This document shows positions 1-8,080 of a DNA stretch of 64,000 nt, in pieces. The position numbers and the translations under genes are program-made. Below the pieces are notes generated by a model. The model ran no database searches. It was given only the letters and a program-made list of their open reading frames with translations, and was not told the DNA's origin. Within the stretch, counting starts at the first letter, position 1. Each line of letters starts with the position of its first letter. The DNA lies in assembly GCA_000585075.1 (NCBI GenBank), contig JEMY01000034.1, positions 83,804-147,803 of the forward strand, given 5' to 3'. This DNA comes from Candidatus Accumulibacter regalis (GTDB lineage Bacteria; Pseudomonadota; Gammaproteobacteria; Burkholderiales; Rhodocyclaceae).

Positions 1-350
1 TGTCCTTAACGGAACGAATCCCTTGATCCGTAAAACGCAAAAGTGAAATGTAGGTTCCCATGATCGACCTCGTCTTGGCAGTTTGGACCAAAGACGGCAG
101 CCAAGTCAGCGGTGGTCCCGAAACGCTGCATAAGTCACTCGGACCGCACTCTGCAGATGATCGTTCATACAGCGTCGCGAACGAGGTCGCCACGCTGACG
201 TGAGTGCCGTTCCTGGCACCCAACAATGTCAGCGGAAAACGTCGTCAGGCATTTGGCGTGGTGTCGTTGAAGCGAATGCTTCCAGTATGTTTGAGTCCCT
301 ACCGGTCGTTCCCCGAGCCCTTGCTGCTGAGCACTTCGGACGGTCGGCGC
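1..350. other. Left-edge region without a recognised gene
   Basis: No gene is recognised here. A 47-codon plus-strand ORF (60-203, ATG to TGA) exists but has no visible ribosome site or familiar motif. The stretch lies downstream of the minus-strand toxin gene and may hold its transcript end or the tail of an element beyond the window. Confidence 0.4.
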
Positions 351-629
351 TCAATTCTCCACGCGCTTGAGGTCCCGATAGAAGTTCTCGTGGGGGCCGA
401 ACGTCAGGAGCTTGATGCTCTCCGCATCGAGAATACGGTAGGCCAGCAGACAGAGCTGATTCGAGAGCCGGAACTTGTAGACCCGGATGCCAACAAGATC
501 CCCGACCTTGGCGTCGCCGATGGCCGGATCATTACTGATGGCACGCACGGCCTGGTCGAGTTCTGTCTTTTGCGGAAGATGCAGCTTCTTGGTGGCTCGG
601 ACGAACGAGGGCGTGACCAGAACGCGCAT
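351..629 (-). CDS. RelE/ParE-superfamily toxin
   Basis: Small basic protein of about 92 residues with the look of a type II RelE/ParE toxin: an N-terminal strand (VLVTPSF), a helical segment with DQAVRAI, then a GIRVYKFRLS core with the Arg/Lys spacing of the family, and a late LLTFGPHENFYRD strand. Toxins of this family cleave mRNA on the ribosome or poison gyrase; which applies cannot be read from sequence. The ORF track starts one codon earlier at TTG. I prefer ATG at 629 because it overlaps the antitoxin stop (TGATG), the usual translational coupling. Transcribed after the antitoxin gene from the same promoter. Confidence 0.8.
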   Translation of the reverse strand: MRVLVTPSFVRATKKLHLPQKTELDQAVRAISNDPAIGDAKVGDLVGIRVYKFRLSNQLCLLAYRILDAESIKLLTFGPHENFYRDLKRVEN

Positions 630-838
630 CAACTGAACTCATACTCGCCGACGGCTTCTTCCTGGTCCGCGATCAGGATGTCGCGAATCAAGGCAAACGA
701 TAGATCGGGGTTCTCCTCCGCAATCTTGCCGATCTGCGACCAGTACTCGATCTGCTTGGGGACAGAGCGATGCTGTACGGTGGCGTAGCGTCTGGCTTGA
801 TCAACGAGCGCGGATGAAAGTTTGACGTTCACCGCCAT
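629..838 (-). CDS. ParD-like antitoxin
   Basis: 69-residue protein matching the ParD-like antitoxin family: N-terminal ribbon-helix-helix segment (AVNVKLSSALVDQARRYA) followed by a KQIEYWSQIGKIAEENPDL helix and an acidic tail that would bind the RelE-type toxin encoded directly downstream. A good Shine-Dalgarno (AAGGAG) precedes ATG 838. Antitoxin-first order with a one-base overlap with the toxin is typical of type II modules, and the protein probably represses its own promoter. It may stabilise the neighbouring mobile DNA or be a leftover of it. Confidence 0.8.
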   Translation of the reverse strand: MAVNVKLSSALVDQARRYATVQHRSVPKQIEYWSQIGKIAEENPDLSFALIRDILIADQEEAVGEYEFS

Positions 839-865
839 GACGGACTCCTTGGTTCAGAAGGTCCC

Positions 866-893
866 ATGGTAGACCACAATGGACCACAATGGA
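866..893 (-). promoter_or_regulatory. Possible TA promoter/operator with tandem 10-mers
   Basis: Two near-identical direct repeats (agaccacaat, ggaccacaat) lie just upstream of the antitoxin. On the minus strand a TTCCAT-17 bp-TACCAT pair could be a promoter. Repeats at this position are commonly RHH antitoxin operators; this is an inference from position only. Confidence 0.35.
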
Positions 894-956
894 ACCTTTT
901 GGGCGTCCACAAGCCACCCGTGAGTCGGATGGCTTGGACTTTGATGCCGTGTTAGA

Positions 957-1321
957 TCAGGCGGCAAGTTCTTCGGCGATCGCGTGGTGAAGCACGAATC
1001 CGGTCAGGAGGGGCAAGCCCCGCGGGATGCCGTACTGTTTGCTGGTCTGGAGATTAATCGTCCACCCCATCCACTGTTGACGGCGCCCTGGATCGCCTGC
1101 TCGATGCCCTTGCCAACCAGCATCTGGTTGCGGACATCATCAGAGAAGTGTCGCCCGTGACGGCTGTCGAGAAAGACCCTGACCGATTCGAGAGGCTCGC
1201 CGGTGGCGTCCGAGATTGCGCTGATCGCCAAAGGCCATGCGAGTTCGGCGTTGTCCTTCATGCCGCCAAAGAAGCCCCAGGCTTCGTTCTCGGTGGCGGG
1301 GATCGGGTTGGCGGTGGTCAT
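957..1321 (-). pseudogene. Small orphan gene, frameshifted near its 3' end
   Basis: Starts MTTANPIPATENEAWGFFG and contains FLDSRHGRHFSDDV. The annotated frame goes off near position 1072 (VNSGWGGRLIS...), while the next frame gives a sensible continuation, WMGWTINLQTSKQYGIPRG then LTGFVLHHAIAEELAA and a stop at 957. One missing base explains this. I associate the restored protein with small conserved hypotheticals of mobile elements in Betaproteobacteria but know no function. It lies 28 bp after the preceding small gene and shares its transcript. Sequencing error is as possible as real decay. Confidence 0.6.
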
Positions 1322-1349
1322 GGCGTCTCTCCCTGTTGTGTTTGGCTGT

Positions 1350-1539
1350 TTACTTGCGACCGGTCACTGCGGCCAGTTTGCTGCGCGCGGGCCCGGTCCA
1401 GAAGCAGGGGCCTTTGCCGCTTTTGGCTTCGATGTTCCAACGCTCGATGATCGCGTCGTCTGTCCACCTTGGCGGCGAGGTAGGCGTAGTCGTTGCTGTT
1501 GAAGTTGGTGTGCTTGCGGATGGTTTGGTTGGTGGTCAT
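1350..1539 (-). pseudogene. Small orphan gene, frameshifted
   Basis: The N-terminus MTTNQTIRKHTNFNSNDYAYLAAK is read in one frame. At about position 1467 the frame breaks, and the sensible continuation WTDDAIIERWNIEAKSGKG then CFWTGPARSKLAAVTGRK ends at TAA 1350. The ORF-track product after residue 24 (VDRRRDHRAL...) is therefore an artefact of the shift. The restored protein would be about 62 residues, with no known function. A leader repeat (1580-1624) lies upstream. Confidence 0.6.
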
Positions 1540-1579
1540 GGTGTTTCTCCCGGTTGCGTTTGCGTTGATGACAAAGACA

Positions 1580-1624
1580 TGATTGCTCTACCAGGAACAC
1601 AAGCCAAGCGCTTTCTCAATCATT
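1580..1624 (-). repeat. Leader repeat, copy 4 (diverged)
   Basis: Upstream of the frameshifted gene at 1350-1539. On the minus strand it reads ATGATTGAGAAAGCGCTTGGCTT and then diverges from the other copies. It encodes the start of the shared latent peptide (MIEKALGL) but runs into a stop. See copies at 1926, 2261 and 2901. Confidence 0.7.
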
Positions 1625-1635
1625 TTGCGTGGCGT

Positions 1636-1887
1636 TCAGTCCTCCCAAATGCGCGATGCGTCGCGTGCAATCCAGATGCGTGCCCTGTCGTCGTCGCTTG
1701 CCGCTTCGATCACGGCGCTGCCAGTCTTCGTGTTGACGCCCTCTTTGCCAGTTGCGAAGAAAGTCTTTCCGTCGTGGATGATGATGTTCGGCACGAAATC
1801 GCTGAACTCGACCTGGATGTCCATCGCGCCCTGAAGACGACCGTTGGTGTCGGTCACGGTGGTCTGGATGGTTTGCTTGGTGGTCAT
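1636..1887 (-). CDS. Small conserved hypothetical protein (orphan)
   Basis: 83 residues from ATG 1887, which is preceded by AAGGAG. The ORF track extends upstream to 1968, but that extension translates the repeated leader, so the downstream ATG is preferred (MTTKQTIQTT is also like the N-termini of sibling genes). The body (DIQVEFSDFVPNIIIHDGK, FFATGKEGV, ARIWIARDASRIW) suggests a compact beta-rich domain. No catalytic motif is seen and I do not recognise a family. Second of five tandem minus-strand genes with repeated leaders, next to a prophage. Confidence 0.6.
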   Translation of the reverse strand: MTTKQTIQTTVTDTNGRLQGAMDIQVEFSDFVPNIIIHDGKTFFATGKEGVNTKTGSAVIEAASDDDRARIWIARDASRIWED

Positions 1888-1925
1888 GGCGGGCTCCTTG
1901 CGGTGGTTGGCTGCGACACCCGTAG

Positions 1926-1970
1926 TAACGCGCTGTTTGATTGAGAAGCCAAGCGCAATAACAATCAATT
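1926..1970 (-). repeat. Leader repeat, copy 3
   Basis: Minus strand: ATTGttattGCGCTTGGCTTC-N6-aaACAGCGCGTT, upstream of the gene at 1636-1887. It is in frame with that gene and encodes IALGFSIKQRV, matching the latent peptide of the other copies. Confidence 0.75.
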
Positions 1971-2000
1971 GATCGCCCGGGCGTCCCGCTCGTGATCGCC

Positions 2001-2228
2001 TCAGCCTTGGCCGTCAAGCTGGAAGCTGCCAGGACCGTTCCCTTCGTCGTCAGCGAGGAAGGTGAGAGTTCGCGTCTGGCCGTCGGGCAGGGCGATGACC
2101 AGCCCGAAGAATTCGTCGCCGTACTCGTCGACGCCCGTTCTGGCCAGGTTGGTGATCGTCCCGCCCACCAAAGGGCGCAGTCGCTTGAGATGGAAGTCGG
2201 CGGCAGATGGTCTGGTGCTGGTGTTCAT
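2001..2228 (-). CDS. Small conserved hypothetical protein (orphan)
   Basis: 75 residues: MNTSTRPSAADFHLKRLRPLVGG, then TITNLARTGVDEYGDEFFG and VIALPDGQTRTLTFLADDEGNGPGSF. The strand-rich pattern, with a short conserved acidic end, looks like a small SH3-like or OB-like domain, but I recognise no named family or function. The ATG overlaps the stop of the peptide encoded by its leader repeat (tcATGA), which would allow translational coupling to that leader. Confidence 0.65.
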   Translation of the reverse strand: MNTSTRPSAADFHLKRLRPLVGGTITNLARTGVDEYGDEFFGLVIALPDGQTRTLTFLADDEGNGPGSFQLDGQG

Positions 2229-2260
2229 GAGAGGGCTCCCGGTGGGTGGATGGCAATCAG

Positions 2261-2305
2261 ATGAACGCGCTGTTCGCTGCAGAAGCCAAGCGCGTTCTCA
2301 ATCAT
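2261..2305 (-). repeat. Leader repeat, copy 2 (most complete)
   Basis: Minus strand ATGATTGAGAACGCGCTTGG... then GAACAGCGCGTTCAT. It contains the inverted repeat AACGCGC/GCGCGTT separated by 19 nt. It also opens a 26-codon reading frame (MIENALGFCSEQRVH...) whose TGA overlaps the ATG of the next gene. Confidence 0.8.
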
Positions 2306-2344
2306 TGCGGGGCGGCTGGATGTTTCCAATCACCCCTTCGGTGA

Positions 2345-2866
2345 CTACCCGATGTGGTAGATGCGCTCACCACCCTGAGGTTTCTCGGAAGTGATGGTGA
2401 GCTTGAGCTTCTTCTTGAACGCGCCGGCAAACGTGCCGCGCACGGTGTGGCTTTGCCATCCCGTGGCCTCGCAGATCTGCGGGATCGTCGCCCCCTCTGG
2501 ACGCTGCAGCATCTGGATCACCGCCGCCTGCTTGCTGTTCGCGCGGGTGCGGGGCTGCGTCGTCGTCTCGTGCTTCTCTGCCACCCATTGCGCCTCGGTG
2601 GCCACCAGGGCCGCCTCGACGTCGGGGTCGGGATGTGTGGTCGCCGCCGGCTGCGTGCGCCCCAGGGCGTCGTAGCCACCCGGCGAGATAAAGCAGTCGG
2701 CGTCGCTGCCGGTAATCAAGGCCTTGTTGCACAGGCCCTCGATCACCTTCTTGCGGGCGCCACCCTTGACGTTGTCGGGGAACCAAGCCAGGCGTCCATC
2801 GGGTTGCTCGGCGGCGTGTTCGAGGACGATGCGCTGGGTGTCGGTGAGTTGGATCTTCGTGGTCAT
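2345..2866 (-). CDS. DUF3489 domain protein
   Basis: 173 residues from ATG 2866 (AAGGAGATCGCC upstream); the ORF-track extension to 2917 only reads the leader repeat. The N-terminal half (LTDTQRIVLEHAAEQPDGRL, then VIEGLCNKALI) looks like a winged-helix segment. The C-terminal ~65 residues (SKQAAVIQMLQRPEGATIPQ, then TGWQSHTVRGTFAGAFKKK) match DUF3489, which has a helix-turn-helix character and is probably DNA-binding. Common in mobile elements of Proteobacteria. First gene of the minus-strand small-gene set, divergent from the phage HNH gene. Confidence 0.85.
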   Translation of the reverse strand: MTTKIQLTDTQRIVLEHAAEQPDGRLAWFPDNVKGGARKKVIEGLCNKALITGSDADCFISPGGYDALGRTQPAATTHPDPDVEAALVATEAQWVAEKHETTTQPRTRANSKQAAVIQMLQRPEGATIPQICEATGWQSHTVRGTFAGAFKKKLKLTITSEKPQGGERIYHIG

Positions 2867-2900
2867 GGCGATCTCCTTGATCGGGGTTGATGACGAGCAC

Positions 2901-2940
2901 ATGAACGCGCTGTTCAATCACGAAGCCAAGCGTTTCCACA
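2901..2940 (-). repeat. Leader repeat, copy 1
   Basis: Minus strand gtggaaaCGCTTGGCTTC-gtgatt-GAACAGCGCGTTCAT upstream of the DUF3489 gene. The open frame reads VETLGFVIEQRVH, again the shared latent peptide. It abuts the start of the divergent phage HNH gene. Confidence 0.75.
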
Positions 2941-2953
2941 AAGGAAGATGCGA

Positions 2954-3331
2954 ATGCCGCTGCGTGCGCCCACGCCCTGCCGACACCCAGGTTGTGGTGC
3001 GGTGCTGACCAGCCCCGGCTATTGCGATGCGCACCGTGCCGGCCAGCATCGGGACTACGGTCGCGCACGGCGTGGCTTCGACACGGAACTCGGCTTTTAC
3101 CAGTCCGCCAAGTGGCGTGCGGTGCGTGCTGCGCTTCTGCGTGCGCACCCGGTGTGCCAGTTGTGCGCGGCACGTGGGCTGCTAGTTCCCGCCAAGGTCG
3201 TGGACCACGTCCTGCCGATCAAGGACGGCGGCGCCAGATATGATGAGAGCAATCTGGAATGCATTTGTACTAGATGCCATAACGCTAAAACGGCCCGAGA
3301 GACAGCCGGCCGCCGGCCTACAACCCCTTAG
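2954..3331 (+). CDS. Phage HNH endonuclease
   Basis: About 125 residues. Paired zinc-type cysteines (PCRHPGCG at the N-terminus; HPVCQLCAARG; CICTRCHNAKT) and the HNH core VVDHVLPIKDGG...NLECICTRCHN support a phage HNH nuclease. In HK97-like phages this protein sits before the terminase genes and assists genome cleavage and packaging with the large terminase. I use ATG 2954 rather than 2948 because AAGGAAG then has a 6-nt spacing. First clearly phage gene on the plus strand. Confidence 0.85.
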   Translation: MPLRAPTPCRHPGCGAVLTSPGYCDAHRAGQHRDYGRARRGFDTELGFYQSAKWRAVRAALLRAHPVCQLCAARGLLVPAKVVDHVLPIKDGGARYDESNLECICTRCHNAKTARETAGRRPTTP

Positions 3332-3480
3332 GGGCCTTCAATCTCTACAGATGCACATGCCATATGCGTGCGCGTGATCAATTTTTTGTGCGTGCAAAAT
3401 GAAAAACTCTTTTTTATGCGATTTGGCCCTGAAAGCCCCTGTTTACAAGGCTTTCAGCCATTCCCGAGACCCCTTAAATC

Positions 3481-3945
3481 ATGCCCGGACGAAAGCCTCT
3501 GCCCGTGATTGTCAAGAACATCAAGGGGACGCTGCAGAAGTGCCGGACCAACGTGCGCGAACCGAAGCCGACAACGGCGCTCTGCACCCCGCCCGAGTAC
3601 ATGTCGGACAGCGCCAAGGAAGCGTGGAACTACGCCGTGGCTAATTCACCACCCGGTTTGCTGTCGGCACTCGACGGCGCGGTGCTGGAGCGCTGGGCCA
3701 ACTGCTCGGGTCTGTACCGCGAGGCACTGTCCAAGATCAATCGCGCTGGCGTCTCGGGGATGATCATCAAGACGCCCAGCGACATCCTGCGGCGCTCGCC
3801 ATTGATGGACGTGATCCGGGATCTCGCGCTGGAGATGAAGGGCTACGAGGCCGAGATGGGCTTTACGCCGGCCGCGCGATCGCGCATCTCGCTGCCGGCG
3901 GAATCGACGACCGAGTCGGATCCCTGGTCGGAGATCGCTGGCTGA
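3481..3945 (+). CDS. Phage terminase small subunit, P27 family
   Basis: 154 residues: MPGRKPLPVIVKNIKGTLQ start, PPEYMSDSAKEAWNYAV helix, then a C-terminal helical region (TPSDILRRSPLMDVIRDLAL) and an SRISLP tail, all typical of P27-type small terminases. It recognises the packaging site and hands DNA to the large subunit. The stop overlaps the large terminase start (TGATGG). The 150-bp gap before it (3332-3480) includes AT-rich patches and could contain the cos or pac site; none can be identified by eye. Confidence 0.85.
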   Translation: MPGRKPLPVIVKNIKGTLQKCRTNVREPKPTTALCTPPEYMSDSAKEAWNYAVANSPPGLLSALDGAVLERWANCSGLYREALSKINRAGVSGMIIKTPSDILRRSPLMDVIRDLALEMKGYEAEMGFTPAARSRISLPAESTTESDPWSEIAG

Positions 3946-5657
3946 TGGCGACCCGCAACTATGTCGCCAGTGCCAGGCGATATGCCGAAGCCGTGGTTGG
4001 GGGAGAGATTGCCGCGTGCAAGTGGGTGCGCCTGGCCTGCCAGCGCCAGCTCGACGACCTGAAACGGTTCCGGGGCAAAGATAGCCCCTACCGCTTCAAC
4101 CCGAAGCTCACCGACAAGCAGGGGCGCAGTTTCCAGCCCGCCGACAACCTGTGCGCATTTGTGGAGCGATTGCCGCACGCCAAGGGACCGCTGGCCGGGC
4201 AACCGATCCACCTGGAGCCCTGGCAGGTTTTCATCCTGACCACCGTCTTCGGCTGGGTGAAACCTGATGGCAAGCGGCGCTTTCGCCGGGCCTATATTGA
4301 AGTGCCCCGCGGCTCGGGAAAATCGGCCCTTTCTTCGGCGGTCGCCCTGTACATGCTGGCCGCCGACGGTGAAGGCGGCGCCGAGGTGTATTCGCTGGCC
4401 ACCACCCGCGACCAGGCGCGCATCGTCTTCGGCGATGCGCAGGCGATGGCCCGGCAGTCGGCCGGGTTCCGGACTCGCTTCGGGGTCGGCGTCGGGGCGC
4501 ACAACATTCATGTGCTGACGAGCGGCTCGAAGTTCGAGGCACTGTCGGCGGAAGGCTCGACGCGCGATGGGTTGAACATCCACCTCGGCTGCATCGACGA
4601 GTTGCACGCGCACAAGACGCGCACCGTCTACGACGTGGTCGAGACCGGCACCGGCAAGCGCGACAACTCGCTCTTGTGGGTGATCACCACCGCCGGCAGC
4701 AACCGCTCGGGGATCTGCTACGAGATCCGGACCTTCGTCACCCGCCTGCTCGACGGCGTACTCGCGGACGACAGCCAGTTCGGCATCGTCTATGGGCTCG
4801 AAGACGGCGACGACTGGACGCTCGAAGAGTCTCTGATCAAGGCCAATCCCAACTGGGGCATCTCGGTGCGTCCGGAAGTGCTGGCGCCGCTGCAGGCCAA
4901 GGCCATGCAGATGCCGAGCGCGGTCAACAACTTCAAGACCAAGCACCTGAACGAGTGGGTCAACGCGGACACGGCATGGATGGACATGCGCTCCTGGGAT
5001 CGCTGCGCCGACCAAGGGCTCGATATCGAATCCTATGCCGGTCAGCCGTGTTGGATCGGCCTCGATCTGGCGAGCAAGACCGACATCGCCGCCTTGCTGC
5101 TGGTCTTCGCACACTTGGAAATTGACGGCGGCTTTGCGGTGTTCGGTCGCTACTACCTGCCCGAGGACACGGTGCACGCCACCGGCAACAGCCAGTACCC
5201 CGGCTGGATGGGCAGCGGACGGTTGACGGTGACGCCGGGCAACGTGATTGATTTCTCCTGGATCGAGGCCGACCTGATCGACTTCGCCTCGCGCTTCGCC
5301 ATCCAGGCGGTGGCGTTCGACCCCTTCCAGGCGACGCAGTTGTCGACCCGGATGCTGGCTGAGGGCCTACCGATGATCGAAGTCAGACCGACGGTGCTCA
5401 ACTTCTCGGAACCGATGAAGACGCTCGAAGCGCTGGTCCTGCAGTGCCGGCTGATCCACGACGGGGACCCGGTGCTGGGGTGGATGGTGAGCAACGTCGT
5501 CGCGCATCTCGACGCCAAGGACAACATCTATCCGCGCAAGGAACGTCCCGAGAACAAGATCGACGGCATCGTCGCGCTGATCATGGCACTGTCGCGGGCG
5601 ATCACGCCCGGCACGCAGGTGGTGCTTGGTGCCGACTACGAACTGGTGATGCTCTGA
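3945..5657 (+). CDS. Phage terminase large subunit
   Basis: 570 residues, full length for the HK97-like class. N-terminal ATPase with a Walker A-like VPRGSGKSALSSA near residue 117 and a Walker B-like HLGCIDELHAH near 210. C-terminal RNase H-fold nuclease starts with IGLDLASKTDIAAL near 372 and has further acidic positions (AFDPFQATQL). It powers DNA packaging into proheads and cuts concatemers. Starts within the terS stop and ends within the portal start, so it is tightly coupled in the packaging operon. No interruption is seen. Confidence 0.93.
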   Translation: MATRNYVASARRYAEAVVGGEIAACKWVRLACQRQLDDLKRFRGKDSPYRFNPKLTDKQGRSFQPADNLCAFVERLPHAKGPLAGQPIHLEPWQVFILTTVFGWVKPDGKRRFRRAYIEVPRGSGKSALSSAVALYMLAADGEGGAEVYSLATTRDQARIVFGDAQAMARQSAGFRTRFGVGVGAHNIHVLTSGSKFEALSAEGSTRDGLNIHLGCIDELHAHKTRTVYDVVETGTGKRDNSLLWVITTAGSNRSGICYEIRTFVTRLLDGVLADDSQFGIVYGLEDGDDWTLEESLIKANPNWGISVRPEVLAPLQAKAMQMPSAVNNFKTKHLNEWVNADTAWMDMRSWDRCADQGLDIESYAGQPCWIGLDLASKTDIAALLLVFAHLEIDGGFAVFGRYYLPEDTVHATGNSQYPGWMGSGRLTVTPGNVIDFSWIEADLIDFASRFAIQAVAFDPFQATQLSTRMLAEGLPMIEVRPTVLNFSEPMKTLEALVLQCRLIHDGDPVLGWMVSNVVAHLDAKDNIYPRKERPENKIDGIVALIMALSRAITPGTQVVLGADYELVML

Positions 5658-6940
5658 TGGGGATGTTCAGCTTTCTCTCGCGCTGGATGGCCTCGAGTGA
5701 CGACCGTTCGCCAGGGGGTGACTTCTGGTTCGAGCCGGTCACGATGCGCACCTCCAGCGGCATGCGGGTGTCGGCGGATAACGCCATGCGCCTGGCGGCG
5801 GTGTACGCCAGCGTGCGCATCCTGGCCGAGACGATGGCGTCATTGCCGTTCGTGCTCTACAGGCAACGCAGCGATGGCGGTAAGGATCGGGTGACGGATC
5901 ACTGGCTGTACCGTGTGCTGGCGAAGCGCCCGAATCCTTATCAGAACCCGTATGAGTGGCGCGAGATGTTGCAGGGTCATCTGGCGCTCAGGGGCAACGC
6001 CTACAACCGGATCGTGGCCAACCGCCGCGGCGAGATCGTCGAGCTGATGCCGATCCACCCGGACCGGATCAGGATGGAACTGACGCCGTCCGGTGACTAC
6101 CGCTATCGGGTGACCGACCGCCTCGGGGTAGAGGCCATACTGCCGCGCGGCGAGATCTGGCATCTGCGTGGTCTGTCGTCGGACGGTCTGATGGGGATGA
6201 GCCCGATCGATCTGGCCCGCGAGAGTCTGGGCATGGCACTGGCCGCGCAGGACTACGGTGCACGCTTCTTCGCCAACGACGCCAAGCCCACCGGTGGCTG
6301 GATCGAGTTTCCGGGGTCGTTCAAGGACAGCGAGGCCAAGAAAGTGTTTCGGGAGTCCTACCAGGCGGCGCAGTCCGGGGCCAACCGCGGCAAGGTGCTG
6401 GTGCTGGAAAACGGCATGAAGTTCCACGAGGTGGGCGTGACCAACCGGGACGCGCAGTTTCTCGAACTCCGGAAGTTTCAGATCACCGACATCGCGCGGC
6501 TGTTTCGCGTACCGCCGCACATGATCGCGGATCTGGATCGCGCAACCTTCTCGAACATCGAGCAGCAGAGCCTGGAATTCGTGATGCACACGATGACGCC
6601 CTGGACCGAGCGCTGGGAAGCGAGCATCGAATCCGAGTTGCTGCTCGACGGCGACGACCTCGAAGTCGAATTCGATTTTGCGAACCTGATGCGCGGCGAT
6701 GCCGCGAGCCGATCGTCGTACTACCAGAGTGGCATCCAGAACGGCTGGCTGACCCGCAACGAGGCGCGCATCGCCGAGAACCTCAATCCGCTCGACGGAC
6801 TGGATGAGCCGCTGCGGCCGTTGAACATGGTCGAGGAAGGGACGGCCGAGGATCTGGAGGGCGATGGCAAGCAAGATGAACCGCCGACGCAGGAAGTGGC
6901 AGAGCCGATAGACGAATGGCTGATGGAACTGACACGATGA
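5657..6940 (+). CDS. Phage portal protein, HK97 type
   Basis: 427 residues from ATG 5657, which overlaps the terminase stop; the ORF-track start at 5444 lies inside terL. SADNAMRLAAVYASVRILAETM, GNAYNRIVANRRGEI, GLSSDGLMGMSPIDLARESLG and FRVPPHMIADLDRATFSNIEQQ are hallmarks of the HK97 portal family. It forms the dodecameric DNA channel at one head vertex. The C-terminal tail is acidic. The stop overlaps the protease ATG. Confidence 0.93.
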   Translation: MGMFSFLSRWMASSDDRSPGGDFWFEPVTMRTSSGMRVSADNAMRLAAVYASVRILAETMASLPFVLYRQRSDGGKDRVTDHWLYRVLAKRPNPYQNPYEWREMLQGHLALRGNAYNRIVANRRGEIVELMPIHPDRIRMELTPSGDYRYRVTDRLGVEAILPRGEIWHLRGLSSDGLMGMSPIDLARESLGMALAAQDYGARFFANDAKPTGGWIEFPGSFKDSEAKKVFRESYQAAQSGANRGKVLVLENGMKFHEVGVTNRDAQFLELRKFQITDIARLFRVPPHMIADLDRATFSNIEQQSLEFVMHTMTPWTERWEASIESELLLDGDDLEVEFDFANLMRGDAASRSSYYQSGIQNGWLTRNEARIAENLNPLDGLDEPLRPLNMVEEGTAEDLEGDGKQDEPPTQEVAEPIDEWLMELTR

Positions 6941-7863
6941 ACCACCACTTGCTGATCGCCGAGTTTCTGGCGACCCCCTGGGCCTTGATGCCCGAACGGC
7001 TGAATGCGGTCGCGGCAGTGCTTGCGCGCTGGTCGCAGGACATCCCGGCTGGCGAGGACGTGCTCACGGGTATCGCGGTAGATCGCAGCATGCGCGAAGC
7101 GCGCCGGCAGGCGGCCACCGCAGTTTCCAGCGGCGGGATCGCAGTGCTGCCCTTGTACGGCGTGGTCACCCAGCGCGGCAACATGGTCGACGATGTCTCC
7201 GGGCCGGGGAGTGTCAGCACGCAGCAGTTTGCCTCTGCTCTGCGCCAGGCGCTGGCGGACGACTCGGTCAGCCAGATCCTGATCGATATCGACAGTCCGG
7301 GCGGCAGTGTCTATGGCGTGTCCGAACTCGCCGACGAGATCGCCAGTGCCCGGGCGCAGAAGCCCGTCGTGGCGATTGCCAACAGCCTGGCGGCGAGTGC
7401 TGCGTACTGGATCGGATGCTCGGCGTCGGAGTTCTACGTCACGCCGGGCGGCGAGGTCGGCTCGATCGGCGTCTGGCAGGCGCACTTCGATTACTCGCAG
7501 GCGTTTGTCACCAAGGGCATCCAGCCGACGCTGATCTCGGCCGGCAAATACAAGGTCGAGGGCAATCCGTATGTGCCGCTCGACGAGGAGGCTCAGGGTT
7601 TCATGCAGTCGCGTGTGGATGACTACTACGCAACTTTCACCAAAGCGGTGGCGCGCGGGCGGGGCGTGCCGATCGCGCAGGTGTGCGAGGGAATGGGTCA
7701 GGGTCGTGTGCTCGGCGGCGACGCCGCGCAGGCGCAAGGCATGATCGATGGCGTGGCCACCTTCGACCATGTTGTCAGGAAGATGCGCCGGGATGCCAAG
7801 TCCGTCGCCAGACCACGGGCAAGCCGCCTCGCCTATGCGCAACGGGTAATCGAGATCCTGTGA
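6937..7863 (+). CDS. Phage prohead protease, S49 (SppA/ClpP-like)
   Basis: 308 residues from ATG 6937 (overlaps the portal stop). Shows IDIDSPGGSVYG, then SLAASAAYWIGCSA with the predicted nucleophile serine, GGEVGSIGVWQAH, and a Lys-containing SAGKYKVEGNPY, which together fit the Ser-Lys dyad of S49 peptidases. In lambda-like phages this enzyme matures scaffold and capsid. No scaffold domain is fused. Normally the capsid gene follows directly; here a ~1.2-kb inverted insertion separates them. Confidence 0.88.
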   Translation: MNHHLLIAEFLATPWALMPERLNAVAAVLARWSQDIPAGEDVLTGIAVDRSMREARRQAATAVSSGGIAVLPLYGVVTQRGNMVDDVSGPGSVSTQQFASALRQALADDSVSQILIDIDSPGGSVYGVSELADEIASARAQKPVVAIANSLAASAAYWIGCSASEFYVTPGGEVGSIGVWQAHFDYSQAFVTKGIQPTLISAGKYKVEGNPYVPLDEEAQGFMQSRVDDYYATFTKAVARGRGVPIAQVCEGMGQGRVLGGDAAQAQGMIDGVATFDHVVRKMRRDAKSVARPRASRLAYAQRVIEIL

Positions 7864-8080
7864 TAATGGAAAGCTCTGGTTGATGTGGCGTGGTGCGGTC
7901 GAGCGTATGACCGTATTTTTTTGCGGAACTGCTGTTTCAGTTCGGACAGGCGCCGGTTGTGGAAGCCATTCAGAAATATCCACGGAATCTGCCGCACATG
8001 TTGGCCATCGGCATCCGCCTGGCGTTGGATCAACGAGCATCTGTCAGGAGGTATCGGAGCACTCGTATCCACAAAAGAAA
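7864..8080. other. Junction sequence between protease gene and inserted cassette
   Basis: About 215 bp with open frames on both strands (for example 7833-8072 minus) but no recognisable protein. It probably belongs to the foreign insertion that carries the CHRD/PEP-CTERM gene, or to an older broken gene. No terminal inverted repeats or target duplications could be seen. Confidence 0.35.

Noticed and set aside
60-203. 47-codon plus-strand ORF at the left edge
   Set aside because: No ribosome site, no familiar motif; too short to support as a gene.
3843-5177. 444-residue minus-strand ORF
   Set aside because: Shadow of the terminase large subunit; no motif.
7833-8072. 79-residue minus-strand ORF downstream of the CHRD gene
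   Set aside because: Resembled a transposase end at first sight, but no conserved signature could be matched and it overlaps the intact protease gene end.
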